A stretch of 64,000 bases of DNA from Aphelenchoides besseyi (Eukaryota > Nematoda > Chromadorea > Rhabditida > Aphelenchoididae). A program made the translations under genes and the position numbers. The DNA lies in assembly GCA_024699855.1 (NCBI GenBank), contig JAMPIQ010000002.1, forward strand, positions 2,666,001-2,730,000, read 5' to 3'. Of the stretch, positions 24,285-35,723 are shown piece after piece; the first letter of the stretch is position 1; each line of letters starts with the position of its first letter. The notes beneath the pieces are model-generated. The model searched no databases and was not told the DNA's origin. It saw only the letters and a program-made list of their open reading frames with translations.

Positions 24285-25000
24285 GATCGTGCGAGTTGTA
24301 GTCTGAAAAGGACTGTGAAGGAGAGCGAGGAAAAGAACCGACCGTTGGAGGAGTGTGCAGAAGTCGGTTGTGACGATCAGAAAGAAAATTTGCGGTTTCG
24401 TTAACTTTAACATGCAAATTGCTGTTGACTGATATGCAAACCCCATCTTCTGTTCTATGGTGTTGGGTGTTTCTCAAATCGTATCCAAGAGTAAGATGTC
24501 TGTTGATATTGTAATCAAGTATTCTAAGTTCGACCTTACTTTATCTTAACTGTCTATGTGTCTCCAGTCCTCAAAGCACACCATCGTCTAATAAGCAAAA
24601 GTATGTTGTTCGTCCGATGTTCACATTCCACTTGTCAGCAACGTGCTCTTACGTTAAAACGAACTCGAGATGATGTGCATCTTGACGTAGAAGTTCGAAT
24701 TCGTGTTTCCGTGTTTGCTATGTACCGTAGACATCAGATCTTCTTGATTCTGAATCTAACACAAAGAGACGACCACTTACTATCTGCGAACTCAACTGGA
24801 TTGACACAACATTTTGTCAAACTGAGCTCGAGAAGCTTTTTTGACGGTGATTATTAGTTGGTTGAGCTTTTTAATGTGTTGTTGTTTCATCTGCTTTTCA
24901 AGTACACACCTTGGGAAATCAAAAGACGTGTATTCTCGTTTGTTCTTTAGCTTGTGTCTACTTTTTAACTTGGATATTACACTAACACGTCGTTTAGAGT
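24285..25000. other. Intergenic region, nothing assigned
   Basis: Upstream region of the kinase gene. Open frames at 24558-24857 and 24841-25068 lack splice or family support. Confidence 0.4.
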
Positions 25001-25309
25001 ATGACCTGCATTCTATTTGCCAATGTGGAACCGGTCGCGAGTGGAGACTCGATTGTTGTCGAGGATAATTGGTCTGTATGGCCCCTGAAACACAAGCTGG
25101 TCAACGACAGGTTCTTCTTCGTCCGATCAGCGTCGAGTATTGATGTCAATTATAATCCGAAAGATTTTGATTCCGGTGAGTAACCAGCAAAGAATCCAAC
25201 TAATTCTGATTTAAGGCTGAAACACAAGTGCTGAACGAATACAAAGCTCAATCAGGTTTCTCAGAAGAATTACATGAGATCCCACCAATTCACACAAGCT
25301 CTCATCGCA
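25001..25309 (+). CDS. Small two-exon gene candidate
   Basis: The exon starting MTCILFANVEPVASGDSIVV continues through VVEDNWSVWPLKHKLVNDRF and meets a strong GTGAGT donor at about 25175; a TTTAAG acceptor follows 40 bp later. The sequence after it reads AETQVLNEYKAQSGF ... SSHRK and a stop, which is coding-like but in a phase that does not match the donor. Either the donor is another GT or the gene is damaged. No family recognised. Confidence 0.35.
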
Positions 25310-25455
25310 AATAATTGTTTTAGAAGTTTAACGTTTTACACTAAATTCTAATTTACCGATTGATCGTGTCGTGTATTCGGCGCTTCTTGGCCGACAAACA
25401 ATTCGAAATTAACATTTGCAACTTCGTTTATTCTCTCGACTGTTTGGCTGCAAAT

Positions 25456-25866
25456 TTAGAAGCGGAAAAGTTTGTATCCGAACAAAGTGTGCAAGAAATC
25501 GTGTCCTCGACGATGAGTTGAAGATGCTGGACGAGGTGAGTGAGTGACGGCAGTTCGCCGATGATGACGCGACGCCGGACTTGCCGAACTACCTCCGCGA
25601 TGATGTCTGGTTCGCCCACCTTCGGTTGTGTGACTATGTGGTCGACGAGTTGGTCGTCCAGAAGTTCCACGATGATGTCCACGGAAGTTATGGATGGCCG
25701 CAAATCTCATTCGTTCGTAATCGATCAGATGACGACCAGGAACGAATTCGCTTGGTCGAGCCTCAGTCAATGCAACAACGGCCAAAGCCACAAGAGCTAA
25801 CAAGGCAAAGTTGAAGTTCTGGATTCGATTGAAATTAAACTCTGAAGAAACACAGAAACTTACCAT
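25456..25866 (-). CDS. Secreted His/Arg-rich peptide
   Basis: The initiator Met is followed at once by an intron (about 25819-25863, GTAAGT...TCCAG). The second exon encodes a strong signal peptide (NFNFALLALVALAVVALTEA) and a mature part of about 100 residues that is very rich in His, Arg, Ser, Thr and Gly (for example RGHHRGTSGRPTRRPHSHTT), with no Cys, ending FLHTLFGYKLFRF. A TATAAA box lies at 25930-25935, about 65 bp upstream of the start. A cationic, His-rich secreted peptide could bind metals or act as an antimicrobial or matrix protein; that is inference from composition. Confidence 0.7.
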   Translation of the reverse strand: MVSFCVSSEFNFNRIQNFNFALLALVALAVVALTEARPSEFVPGRHLIDYERMRFAAIHNFRGHHRGTSGRPTRRPHSHTTEGGRTRHHRGGSSASPASRHHRRTAVTHSPRPASSTHRRGHDFLHTLFGYKLFRF

Positions 25867-25929
25867 TTTGCTTTAAGTCGTCTATCGAAATGTAGACAAT
25901 GTTTTCTGCTTCTTCGTTTAATATTCCGG

Positions 25930-25935
25930 TTTATA
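25930..25935 (-). promoter_or_regulatory. TATA box of the His/Arg-rich peptide gene
   Basis: TATAAA on the minus strand, about 65 bp upstream of the Met codon, a suitable distance for a short 5' leader. Confidence 0.45.
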
Positions 25936-26570
25936 TTCTGAAATTCATAAGCCGATCGTTCTTATCGTTTCTCTTACAGGAGGTCGTTAAGCTTATCGAA
26001 AATGTCGCCATGACGCAATTCGTAAAACAATCAGAAATGGGCGTTTTCAGTTTGAATCATAGCTTTTGATTGACGTTTGTTGTCCACGTGTTTAACTTCA
26101 ATTAGAGATTATGTTGAATTGATAACTATATGGCCACAATCTTTGTTCTGGTCAATTAACCGGATGAACAGGTACGAAGATAATCCTAGAGATTCTCCTA
26201 TTCCATAAGCTCTCAAATTGTGTAAACAACTGAACAACACCCAAATCAACTTATGTTCTTTGTTTCTTTTATCAGTCAAAACGGTGACTGTAAGAGTATT
26301 TAGGAGAAGTAAACAACTGGTCGTGCCATATGAGGCTTATACGTTGTCCGGCAGAAGATTGAAATTGCACGTCGTGGTCGTTCAGTTGATCTGCATTTGA
26401 TCTTTTGTGCGAATCTGTAGCTTCTGTCAACGTTTTCTCATAATAATTGCCATCAAATTCTATTGCAGGAAACAGTTTTGAGTTCAGTTCGAGTTTTGAT
26501 AGAAAGTCGGACATAAGATAAACAAACGTGGTTTATTCCGATGTTGCAGCAAACCCTATACACATGTGTT
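25936..26570. other. AT-rich intergenic region
   Basis: A minus-strand 80-codon ORF (26514-26272, MSDFLSKLELNSKLFPAIEF) is the only candidate; it has no visible splice partners or domain. Confidence 0.35.
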
Positions 26571-28312
26571 TTAAGTTACTGATTTCCTCGTTTTCATCAA
26601 TGAGTTCATCATTGAGCTTTGTTTACTGAATATTTGCATCAGCCGAGTGACTGACGACGAGTTTGTTAATGTTCTTGAATGTGCAGGCGAAGAGCTGCCC
26701 GTGGAACAACGTTCATCACCGGAAGATTGGGGGGAGTTTTCACCGCTATTTGTCACCACTCCATCATCAGGAAAAAGTAGGAAAAAAGAGGGGATTTCGT
26801 AGTCGTCGTCATTTGCACTAAAAACCACACTAACAAATGGATTCCTGTGGTAAGCACTTACTCGTGGGAGCAAAACCAACTGCAATCGGAAAGTCGACGA
26901 GTCAAAAGAATCGAATTTCGCTGTCGATCAACGATCGTTAGGTAATCGTAGCTGATGCCAATTTGAATGTCCATTTGATTTTGACTATTCGAAAACAAAC
27001 GTTTGGACAATCCAATCACCGTACTCGATGGTTTTCGATCGATCGTACCGCAGAAAAAGACGGCGCTAAAAACATCCGATCATGTTTGAGTTCTCTTGTT
27101 GAATAACTTGCCCATAAAACGGTAAACTTCGCATAACATCCAAATAAGCTTTACGCCTTGAGTGATTATCTTGGTAAACAGTGGAAATCAATTGATATTC
27201 GTCAGTGATTTGCTTTTCCCATCCGCGTTTAAACTCCATTATTGATAAGCCGAACAAATGAAATGTCTTGACGCGTTTCAACATGTACGGAGGAACTAAT
27301 TCGGGCAGATTATCGCTAAAGAAAATGATTGAAATTAAGGTCAAACAAGTGATTTGCCTACTGAATTAGTTCTGATGCCTCTTCATTTTTGTCTCGTGGT
27401 CCGTGTTCGATTGCCAATTGTAAGGCGGCTAGTTTGATACAAGTGGCGACGTCCACAACGTATCGTCCAGTCATGTACTCGTCCTTTGCATCAAAATACA
27501 GGACCTCAGTTAAACGCTCGTATTCATCTTGATACTAAAAACAAAAACGATTTCAAGTTCACTCAACTGTTGTTTACCGCTAATTCCATTTGAATCGAAA
27601 GCTGTGCGTTCCGACGGATAACTAAAAGTGGTTCGTCGAATGCGATTTCCTCGGCTTTTGCCGTCGTGAATCGACGAAGAAACATGGGCCATTTGTCGAC
27701 AACTTCGTAAGCCACATGATGGGGTTTGAGTTGAACTTCCAGAAGCGGCGATATCAACCACAACGCCAACGTATCGTTTGCGACTTCTTCATCGATTTCT
27801 AACTGTTCGGCCATTAACGGTAACAAATCACTAGCCATCGCTTCCATTCCGTGTTCCACGGACAATTGAATTGCTGCAACAAACATGTGAACATCAGAAA
27901 GAAAGCAACTAACGTACCTTTGCCATTGGTAAAGAAAATACGAATATCGACCACATCTTCTTCTGTGGTCAAGAGATTGAACGACTCGGAATGTACGGAT
28001 CGATTCAAATCTTGTGCCTGAATTTCGTCGTGTCTCAACGTATAACCGACGGGCGAACTCGTGATCGGCGGCGAATAGTCGCGTTTGGCGCCATCGAAGT
28101 CGATACTACGTGGTCGAGTTACCTGAAACAATTTACCGTAAAATTCATGACGTTTCTAATCTAAAGAACAGATCAAACATAAGGCGCTTATTTTTGTTCG
28201 AAATCAAAACTTTAGAACTCACTTCGTCCAATCGGATGGTTGGCAACTTAATTCCACGACTTTGGCTTAACTTTCGATCCTTTTGATAATGTTGATGGCC
28301 AATTGTTTGCAT
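26571..28312 (-). CDS. FERM-domain protein, FRMD8-like
   Basis: Six or seven exons with short introns. The N-terminus (MQTIGHQHYQKDRKLSQS) is disordered. The FERM F1 lobe begins VVDIRIFFTNGKAIQLSVEH. The block ALWLISPLLEVQLKPHHVAY and the following KWPMFLRRFT and DEPLLVIRRN match the conserved centre of FRMD8. F2 includes YVVDVATCIKLAALQLAIEH, and F3 includes FGLSIMEFKRGWEKQI and IGISYDYLTIVDRQRNSILL. The C-terminus is Ser-rich (SSGDERCSTGSSSPAHS) and ends TRKSVT. In mammals FRMD8 (iTAP) binds iRhoms at the plasma membrane and stabilises the ADAM17 sheddase complex. An upstream in-frame Met at 28447 is possible. Confidence 0.8.
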
Positions 28313-28548
28313 TTCTGAAAACGAGAATTCAAATCGATAGCAGCGCGATGTTTTGAGAGAAAAAAGCGGAGGAATTTTTCGAGCAATCGCGTTCAACGGC
28401 CGCTTTTCTTCGCTCCGCTGAGAAGCGAAATAGCACAGGGCGAGCAAAGATCACGACAATCTAAGGCGAAGAAAAACAAACTCAATGAGTCATGTTCACC
28501 CATTTAGTCACATGCATTTGGAGACTCGAGAAACCGCACGAATACCCT

Positions 28549-28862
28549 CTACGGTAATGGTTCTCGGAAGTTAGTCACGCCGAACACTTGCTGCTCGAAC
28601 TCACCAAAACGGGCGATTTCCTGAGCTCGTGAGTCGGAGTTACAGCGCGGAGGAATGGGAGAAAGAAAGTTCAAAAAGTCAGTTTGATTCGCATCATATA
28701 CACGCAAGTTGTTCGGTCGTCGATTTCGTTGCTCTTGACCACCGAAGTGCTGATCGATGTTCTGAAATGCCAATCAGTGGATGAAGAATGAGCAAAACAA
28801 ACCGATGAGTTGAATGACCGGTTAGATTCGGTTAGTTGGACGTCCATTTGTGTTTTCTTCAA
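28549..28862 (-). CDS. Small two-exon protein of unknown function
   Basis: Exon 1 (28862-28803) encodes MKKTQMDVQLTESNRSFNSS; a 41-bp intron (GTTTGT...TTTCAG) joins in phase 0 to NIDQHFGGQEQRNRRPNNLR. The protein of about 90 residues ends EFEQQVFGVTNFREPLP. It is polar, with no signal peptide or cysteine cluster. The middle segment TDFLNFLSPIPPRCNS could be a short linear motif region. No family recognised. Confidence 0.5.
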
Positions 28863-30124
28863 ATTTATAACATGAACCTGAAACGAGACAATGAGATCAA
28901 TGACTCAGACGCTAAATCACGGAAATGTACTGCCGGTGCAAAATTCGAATCGCGAAAAGCAATCGAACCAACTTTTCGTTGGTGTTCGCCAATCGAAACG
29001 ACACACCCACTCCTCGTTCGAAACGATCTTCTCAATGAGACGATCGCCGGAAACGAAGCGTTTGCGTCCTAACATTTGAATTGGCGGTCTTATCAACATT
29101 CGATGGGCAGTCGATGAAAACAGCAAGAAAAGAGATGTTGAGGAATATGGAAAGGGTCGATGGCGAACGGATGTTTCATCAGTTGCCCCACGCATCGGCC
29201 TTTTACGCAATCGAGTCTTGTTGTAGCCGAAATGACGACATCAGATGTTGAAAAATGAGTTCGAAGAAACGCTTTTCGATCACGAGTCATCACCTTTCAA
29301 AACCTCAGATTGTTTATTGCCCGATAGTCACGCGGTCGTTGGTTGTAAAATCGTTTGCTAAATCTCGGAGCAAAACAAAAAACTTTCTCAATTCAACGAA
29401 CAGTCACTTTATGCTCCAAATGCCCGAATCTTCGAAGCGGATGATCGTTCTGAATGTCATCGAACAAAAATAATAGGGCGAGAGATCCTACGGAAATTGT
29501 CGTTTCGATACAAAAAAAACTTCCGCCATTCACATTTCGATCGTGAGTTCTCGTTGTTTGCATTTTGCTTTCCAATGTCCCACGCCTTCGATCTTCTTTT
29601 CAAGAGACTGTCCGGGGAATGTTGTGCTACAAACATTCACAGCCGAGCAAAGTTTACATTCGTGTAGAAAGTTTGTTGGCATCTTTGGCCTGAGGTTAAA
29701 TGTTGCCAAGTTTGTGAACAATTCGAAATTACACAGACGTTAAACCCAGTCACGGTTTCGGAAACAATGAGGTAATCAAAGCGAACTCATCTTTGCGATC
29801 ACGACCCTCGAAGCGATAGCCGTCGTCTGTGGTGCGCAAACCAGTTCGCGACCTTTCGGAGTTTGTTGTGATAACTGCAAAAAGAGGTGAGTTGAAGACA
29901 ATGAAAAGGGCGGTTTCATTTAACTGGTTCCAACACACACTATCGTGCCTCAAAATGGGCATCCCGCGTGCTCTGATGAAAACCGTTTCGACAAGATATA
30001 AAAGACGAGTAATGAGAGGGAAACAGGTAGGACGGTGGTGAAATCTCTGCAAATCGTTTCCCCATCAACTTGTGAGTTTTATCGAATGAAATCGAACAGA
30101 TTAGTGACGAATCGATTATAGAAA
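28863..30124. other. Intergenic region upstream of collagen C
   Basis: Contains a short plus-strand ORF (28891-29079, basic, ends RRSPETKRLRPNI) of doubtful status, and the collagen C promoter. The other open frames are on both strands and none has splice or family support. Confidence 0.35.
29997..30004 (+). promoter_or_regulatory. TATA box of collagen C
   Basis: TATAAAAG, about 120 bp before the Met codon of collagen C. A TTATAG acceptor-like site lies directly before the start codon (about 30116-30121), consistent with trans-splicing of a leader or a 5' UTR intron. Confidence 0.5.
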
Positions 30125-31665
30125 ATGAGTGCCAAGTGGTTTATCGGTTTGGCATCAGGTGCCAGTGCGGTCGCAATTCTAGGATCATTGATTATGGTTG
30201 CCACAATCTATAATGACATCAACAACTTCTACGATGAGACCATGTTCGAAATGGAGCAATTTCGCGAGCTTGCCAATGATGCGTGGCGTAACATGATTCA
30301 AGCAGGTACCGATTCAGTGCATCGTTCAGCTGGTGCATCATTCAATCAACTCATCGGACGTAACAAACGTCAAGCATCGTGCAACTGTGGCAAAGCCCCA
30401 TCGAACTGCCCCGCTGGTCCACCGTAAGTGTTTAGCCAGAAATTTAAGTTTTTCATTAATATTTACAGTGGACCACCTGGACCTCCAGGTTTTTGGTTTA
30501 TATCATTCGGATTGTGTTAACACATTTATTATTAAGGTCTACCCGGTGATGATGGTGAGGCTGGCAGTAAGTTAATTGTTGTAAAATAGTTCATTATTGA
30601 TGTGTTTAGAACCCGGCAATGCTGGACCTTCGGGAGAAGGATTGTATCCTCAACCCAAACAAGAAGGTTGCATCAAATGTGAAGCTGGACCACCGTAAGC
30701 TTGAAATTCATTAGTTTATTACTTATCTATTAATTTTTAGCGGACCTCCCGGACCCGATGGACCAGCCGTAAGCTTGTGGAATTGAAAGCCGTGTATGCA
30801 ATCATCAATTTTAGGGCCCACCCGGACCAGATGGTGATGCTGGTACTCCCGGAGCTGTAAGTTTGAATGGGCAAGAATTCGAGTCTTATCTTTGCGTTTT
30901 AAGCCCGGACAAGCTGGAACCCCTGGACCTGCTGGTAAGTTTTGAGCGTAAATAGCAGTCGCAACGATTTGATTCAAGGACCGCCTGGTGATGCCGGTGC
31001 ACCAGGAAATCCGTAAGTTTTTAATGTTCGTTCGTGTACTTAACTGATTGGTTTGCAGAGGAACTCCCGGACAACCTGGACAAAAAGGTCAAGATGGAAC
31101 TCGTTCAACTCCGATTCCCGGACCTCCGTAATTATAGACTTCAATTAACCTCGTAATTGCTTTATTTATAGCGGACCAAGCGGTCCTCCAGGTCCTGCTG
31201 GCCCAGCGTAAGCTTCGAAACTCAAAGCGGTGTCTAATTTTGACTTTTTAGTGGACCAGATGGTGAAACGCCGCCTCCAGGAGCTGCCGGACCTCCCGGC
31301 CCAGCGTAAGTGTTGTTGTTCTTATTCTAATGCCATAAATGTTCTTCAGAGGCCCTCCAGGTCAACCAGGAAGCGAAGGACAAGCCGGAGCTCCAGGCCG
31401 TGAGTTTTGATTGAATCGTATGTTTTACGTGAATTCAATTTCAGAACCGGGATCCGCCGGCCAGCCCGGAACTGATGCTGCCTACTGTCCATGCCCAAGC
31501 CGAACCAACGCCGTTTCGGGTGCTGGATCCTCGCAAGGTGGATACGGAGGGGATGCCGCCGCTCAATCGACTCCAGCAGCTCAAGTCACTCCTGCTGCTC
31601 CTCAACAAGGCGGATATCGCAAAGCTCGTGCTCGTGTTGCTGCCAAAGTTGCTCGTCACGCTTAA
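30125..31665 (+). CDS. Cuticle collagen C, intron-rich
   Basis: Starts MSAKWFIGLASGASAVAILG with a membrane anchor, then a FYDETMFEMEQFRELANDAW region, a furin-like GRNKRQ site, and CNCGKAPSNCPAGPP before the triple helix. The Gly-X-Y part is split into about 14 exons by 36-50 bp introns. The non-helical end has DAAYCPCPSRTNAVSGAG, an Ala/Gln/Pro-rich run and a basic tail (RKARARVAAKVARHA). The Cys pattern and CPCPSR block match the main group of Caenorhabditis col genes and differ from collagens A and B. An AATAAA signal is at 31688-31693, 23 bp after the stop. Confidence 0.9.
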
Positions 31666-31687
31666 ACCAATCGAGTTGTTTCAATCG

Positions 31688-31693
31688 AATAAA
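31688..31693 (+). terminator. Polyadenylation signal of collagen C
   Basis: AATAAA 23 bp after the stop codon, the usual nematode spacing for a short 3' UTR. Confidence 0.5.
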
Positions 31694-32127
31694 CTTTGAT
31701 GCATTCAATTGCTTGTGATCAATTCAAGACTTCACACGATTGACTCCAAAAGAAAATGTCACAATCATAATGCCAACGATAATATCTCCCATTCGATTAC
31801 TCATCGTCTTCCTCTCGCTGACCTTTGATTCGAATTGTTCGTTTTCTCTCATTCACAGCAGCACTTTGTGCTCATCGAATCCGAGAGTCAGTGATTTTGT
31901 TGTTAAGAGTCACATTGAAAAGTTAAATTTCGGCTTCTTACTCTTACTACTGCCGCTTGTTTATTAAAATAAGAACACAGATAAAAGAACAATCAATCGT
32001 ACTCGGGCTTTTAGTCAGGGCCCGCGAAGAACAGGAGACCAAAAAGAACGCCGTTTTTCGTCGGACGTACGTTTAAACGGATTCAACAACAAGTGACAAT
32101 CTTGTCAGTTTGATCGTCGGCTGCGCG

Positions 32128-32331
32128 ATGCCGATCGTTTGCAAGAATGTCGAATTACGTGGCTCCTACGTTCATAATATTCAAGCTGGTAGAATCATGT
32201 TCAACGAACAATATTTGCCCAAACTCAACGAGCAATTGGTGGCCGGTGAAAACGTTCGAACTTGGACGAGATCAATTACAAACCGACAGTTAAAGACTAT
32301 TTGTCGGTGGTTTTGTTGGACTCAAACTGAC
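32128..32331 (+). pseudogene. Small gene with an apparent frameshift
   Basis: A plus-strand frame starting MPIVCKNVELRGSYVHNIQA runs through FNEQYLPKLNEQLVAGENV and then loses coding character. In the next frame the sequence resumes as NLDEINYKPTVKDYLSVVLL and ends with a stop at 32329-32331. No GT-AG intron of reasonable size bridges the change at about 32250, so a one-base indel in the gene or in the assembly is likely. Family not recognised. Confidence 0.4.
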
Positions 32332-32433
32332 TAATTGAACGGCAGTTACAAGCTTGCTTATACTTTCGATTTGAACAATATTCAGCCTTTATTTAAAAAT
32401 AAACAAATTAGAATATGTATCAATAAAGTTCTT

Positions 32434-32764
32434 TTAAATGTTGTCGCGTTTTCGTTTCATTGCGTGTTCTCTGCGTTCGAGTTTTTCCGCTCGTTCCTTT
32501 GCCAATCGTTCTCGTGCAGCAAGTCGAACTGCTTTTTGCCGCAGAAGTATTCGGTTGACTTCTTTCAATCTCTTCGTCTTTGCTGCTTGTTATTGTTCCA
32601 TCGCCTCAGCTTCTCGTCGTCCCGTTTTTCCTCAGAACGTTGTTGATTTCTTTCGTTGGCGGCGAATTCTTCAACTTCGGTTGAGAACGCATTGTAATTT
32701 CTAAAACAAAAATAAGAACAAATGTAGCAAAACTTTATTACCTGTGAAAACTTCTGATTGCCAT
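32434..32764 (-). pseudogene. Basic coiled-coil protein gene with an apparent frameshift
   Basis: Exon 1 (32764-32742) encodes MAIRSFHR and joins across a 40-bp intron to NYNAFSTEVEEFAANERNQQ and EEKRDDEKLRRWNNNKQQ. The downstream part RLKEVNRILLRQKAVRLAAR and AKERAEKLERREHAMKRKRD is clearly coding but in another frame; the switch occurs in an A-rich stretch at about 32565-32600 with no intron signals. It could be a pseudogene or an assembly indel. The intact protein would be a short charged coiled coil of about 105 residues. No family recognised. Confidence 0.45.
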
Positions 32765-33402
32765 ATTGTTATCATAATCCTATAGCTTTTGATGTGGAAA
32801 CTTCTAAAAAGTTAAGTTCATCAGTACAGTAAGGAACAAAAAACGAAGAGACAGACAAATTTTCACGATAGTTATAAAAGGAACAGTCTATCTCAATAAT
32901 CGTTTTATATATATCAGCTATGTTAGCGTTGGAAGAAGCGGCTTTTTGAGGAGGATTTAGGTTTGCTCGACATTTTTGACCATCGGGCGTTTATTATATT
33001 GTTCATAGGTTCGATATGTGATATGTCCGCGAGGTAAGATTTATAACACATGTTTATAATGCAGTGACCTTTCGCAATTGCTTACGGTCACTGAGAACCA
33101 GTTGATAAAAAGAAAATTGAAATCCTTTAAAGCGGACTACACGTGTTATTGTTAAAGCTATGGTATCATAATTGTTTAATCCTTCGCTCTCACTTGTAAT
33201 TCCTGTCAAAAACGTTTACAGATTGAAGGGCTAGATTGCTCGCGGACAAATTGTATTGATTCTCAGTTGTGTAATCAGTTTTATCGCAACAGAAAAGACT
33301 TTTTTAGCCGATTCCATGAACATCACCTGTGATCATTAAGATCATTATTGAAAATAAAACCTTAGACGACATGCAATCAATTATAGAGATTTATTTCAAA
33401 GA
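32765..33402. other. AT-rich intergenic region, nothing seen
   Basis: About 640 bp with no supported gene. A plus-strand ORF entering the region from 33329 is antisense to the hexokinase end. Confidence 0.5.
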
Positions 33403-34806
33403 TCAATTCGAACGAGATTTCAACGACTCTTGGTACTTGAGCAAACAGTTGGCCGAACTCTCTTGGGACAATCGAGTAGAAACTGCGGCAACCAACGCGG
33501 CTCCCACTCCACTTCCATCTTCCGAGAGCATCAATTGGAACTGAAAACAAGAATCAATTCGTGACTCAACATCAAAATTACATCGAGTGCATCGTCGTTG
33601 AGCAGATCGTCGATTTTGGATTCCAAGAGGTACATAAACGTCGGATGAAAACGAAAAACTGATCCATCGACTCCAACCGTCACGTACGGTTTGTGCATTC
33701 GACGTATCAAAGTCGATATTCCGGCAGCACACAAATAGGCGGCCCGATCGCTGATGATCGTACAAACATACGCAACGTTGTAGCAGTCGGTTGGAGTCAC
33801 CAGATCGCATCCAATTTCTTCTAGAATCCAAAACCAAACAATCAATTCATGTCGAACTGTGAGCTTACTTGTTGTGTCTTCAAAAACTGATTCTCTTCGT
33901 CTTGTTGCAACTCGACTGCAATCTCCGAAACATACTTGGTCGGAAATGAACCCGGAGTTGAAACGGCACTGGCAACTCCATTGAACAAATTACCACTACG
34001 CGCCAATCGTTCCAACACGACGCGAACCAATTCGCCCAAAAACATTCCGGAGATCATCTTCTCGAACAATTGACGTCCCGGATTGATGGTCGCTTTGTCC
34101 AACAACTTATCGTATTTCGTACGAACAAAATCCAACGCTCCATCGTCTCAAAATGCTCCCCATATAGTATTGACGATCATCTGACGAACATGAATTTCAA
34201 TTCGTCACTTTCAACTCACTTCATTCGGAAGACCCTCATTTTTGGAAGCCGCCAACTCGCTCTTCATTTTAAGAATTCGCTCAGTTTTCTCCATATAACA
34301 GGCATTCGTACCCGTTCCACAAATCACACCACAACCACACGTCGGCTCTTGGAATCCGCAAGCCATCATTGTGCCGCTCGTATCGTTCAAAACAGCAGCC
34401 ACGTACAAATCAATGTCCTGAACACAATTGACGAAGCAATAGCCGGCAACATACTCCTCGACGTTTACAAGCCTCACGTAACATCGTCATAACGTCCTTG
34501 CCCACAACTCCCGAAGCGTTGAATCCTTTGGTCCAATTGAGTAGACGAGCTTGAGTCAAACCCTCTTGTTTGCACGGAAACGAAAACGTGAAACTCAACG
34601 GAAGTCGAGTTGCTCTTTCCAACTGATGATCTTCCATAAAACGTGCCGAACAACTCGCTATGTGATCGAACAACTACAAAGAAGCAATCAACCAGTCACT
34701 CTTGTAAACTTACAGCTTCACCGGTTCCTTTCATCACATGATCAGGAACACGAAAGATTCGACTGCTGATGTCCGATTTCGAAGCGTCCAAACGAATCAA
34801 AAGCAC
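33403..34806 (-). pseudogene. Hexokinase, N-terminally incomplete and with an in-frame TGA
   Basis: Hexokinase segments are clear: LDASKSDISSRIFRVPDHVM, LPLSFTFSFPCKQEGL, LLNWTKGFNASGV, AAVLNDTSGTMMACGF, ICGTGTNACYMEK, DKATINPGRQLFEKMISGMF and, at the end, FQLMLSEDGSGVGAALVAAV. Sugar-binding Lys, Asn and Asp blocks are present. Two defects are seen. The exon with the phosphate-1 motif (LDLGGTNFR) expected before VLLIRLDAS is absent from the upstream 500 bp, and the family Gly codon after WGAF reads TGA (34148-34150). The other introns are ordinary 40-bp ones and keep frame. This is either a recent pseudogene or a gene affected by assembly errors. Active hexokinase would phosphorylate glucose at the start of glycolysis. 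Confidence 0.75.
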
Positions 34807-34839
34807 ACGGGTTTAAAACGGTTAATTGGTGTAATTCGA

Positions 34840-35723
34840 TAAATGCAATGCTTACCGGGTAGCTTGGGTGACAGCAGAATGTTCAGTTGGGTGTTGAGAA
34901 GATGTTTACATGGTGTTTCTCCATAAGCATTATCTCCTCGAACTCGGTCTCAAATGATGAGAACTCTGTTGGATAAAACTGATCCTTCCATTTGTTGCGG
35001 CGTTCATTTTTGAGATAAGGTCGCATTTTTGCCTAAAATCGTCTTCCATTGTGCTGATGTCGTCGTCTAGAAACAAAGAGGCTATTATAACCAAATAGTT
35101 TACAAAATTATAGTGTCTTTAATAACAATCACCATTTTTCAATGGGATCAATTCAGTGTTCGTGTTCGACAAGTGGGCATTTGTCTTTTGGTGAGTCGAT
35201 GTTCTAGTCATTAGCAACGTGAATTTTTATTGTCGAGGTACAAGCTTGTTTCTTACCGTCACATTCACAAAAATGTATAACCTTACAACAACCGCAGAGC
35301 AAACAAATTGGCGACTTTGGCTATTGCTACGGAACTTGGTATTAACTTCACATCGAACATGTTATGGGCGGGGTTTTCTATTTTAAAAGTTCAAAACACT
35401 TCAATTCTTGATCCTTTCATTTCTTCATTCAGTATCACTGCGGCGTTGATTTGCTCGATTGACTATCGATTCGTAATCTTGAAAAAAGCCAACACAATTG
35501 AAATGACCGTTTCATCAACGTTCTTTATCAGATAGCTTCCAAGTTTGTGCTTCGGATACTTTAAGACAATCCCTGCTTTTTAAGGCCTTTCTTTGCAGAA
35601 AACTGAACATTATTTATGATCCATTTACACGAAATCTACATGTACAATAAAAGTTAAGCTCATAAACATTGAAGAATAGCAATAAGTGTATTTTGAAAGA
35701 ATCACAGTCGATTCTCTTACTGA
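34840..35723. other. Intergenic region; hexokinase N-terminus not found
   Basis: Minus-strand frames here include MRPYLKNERRNKWKDQFYPT (about 35025-34885) and a second frame with AYGETPCKHLLNTQLNILL ending at a GTAAGC donor. Neither contains the hexokinase LDLGGT motif. A plus-strand hydrophobic ORF (35308-35535) has no further support. Confidence 0.35.

Noticed and set aside
32438..32704. Plus-strand Arg/Ser/Phe-rich ORFs
   Set aside because: They are antisense to a clear Lys/Arg/Glu coiled-coil frame on the minus strand.
33329..33544. Plus-strand 71-codon ORF
   Set aside because: Antisense to the conserved C-terminal exon of the hexokinase.
34148..34150. Selenocysteine reading of the hexokinase TGA
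   Set aside because: The family residue is Gly, not Cys, and no known hexokinase uses selenocysteine; a mutation or base error is simpler.
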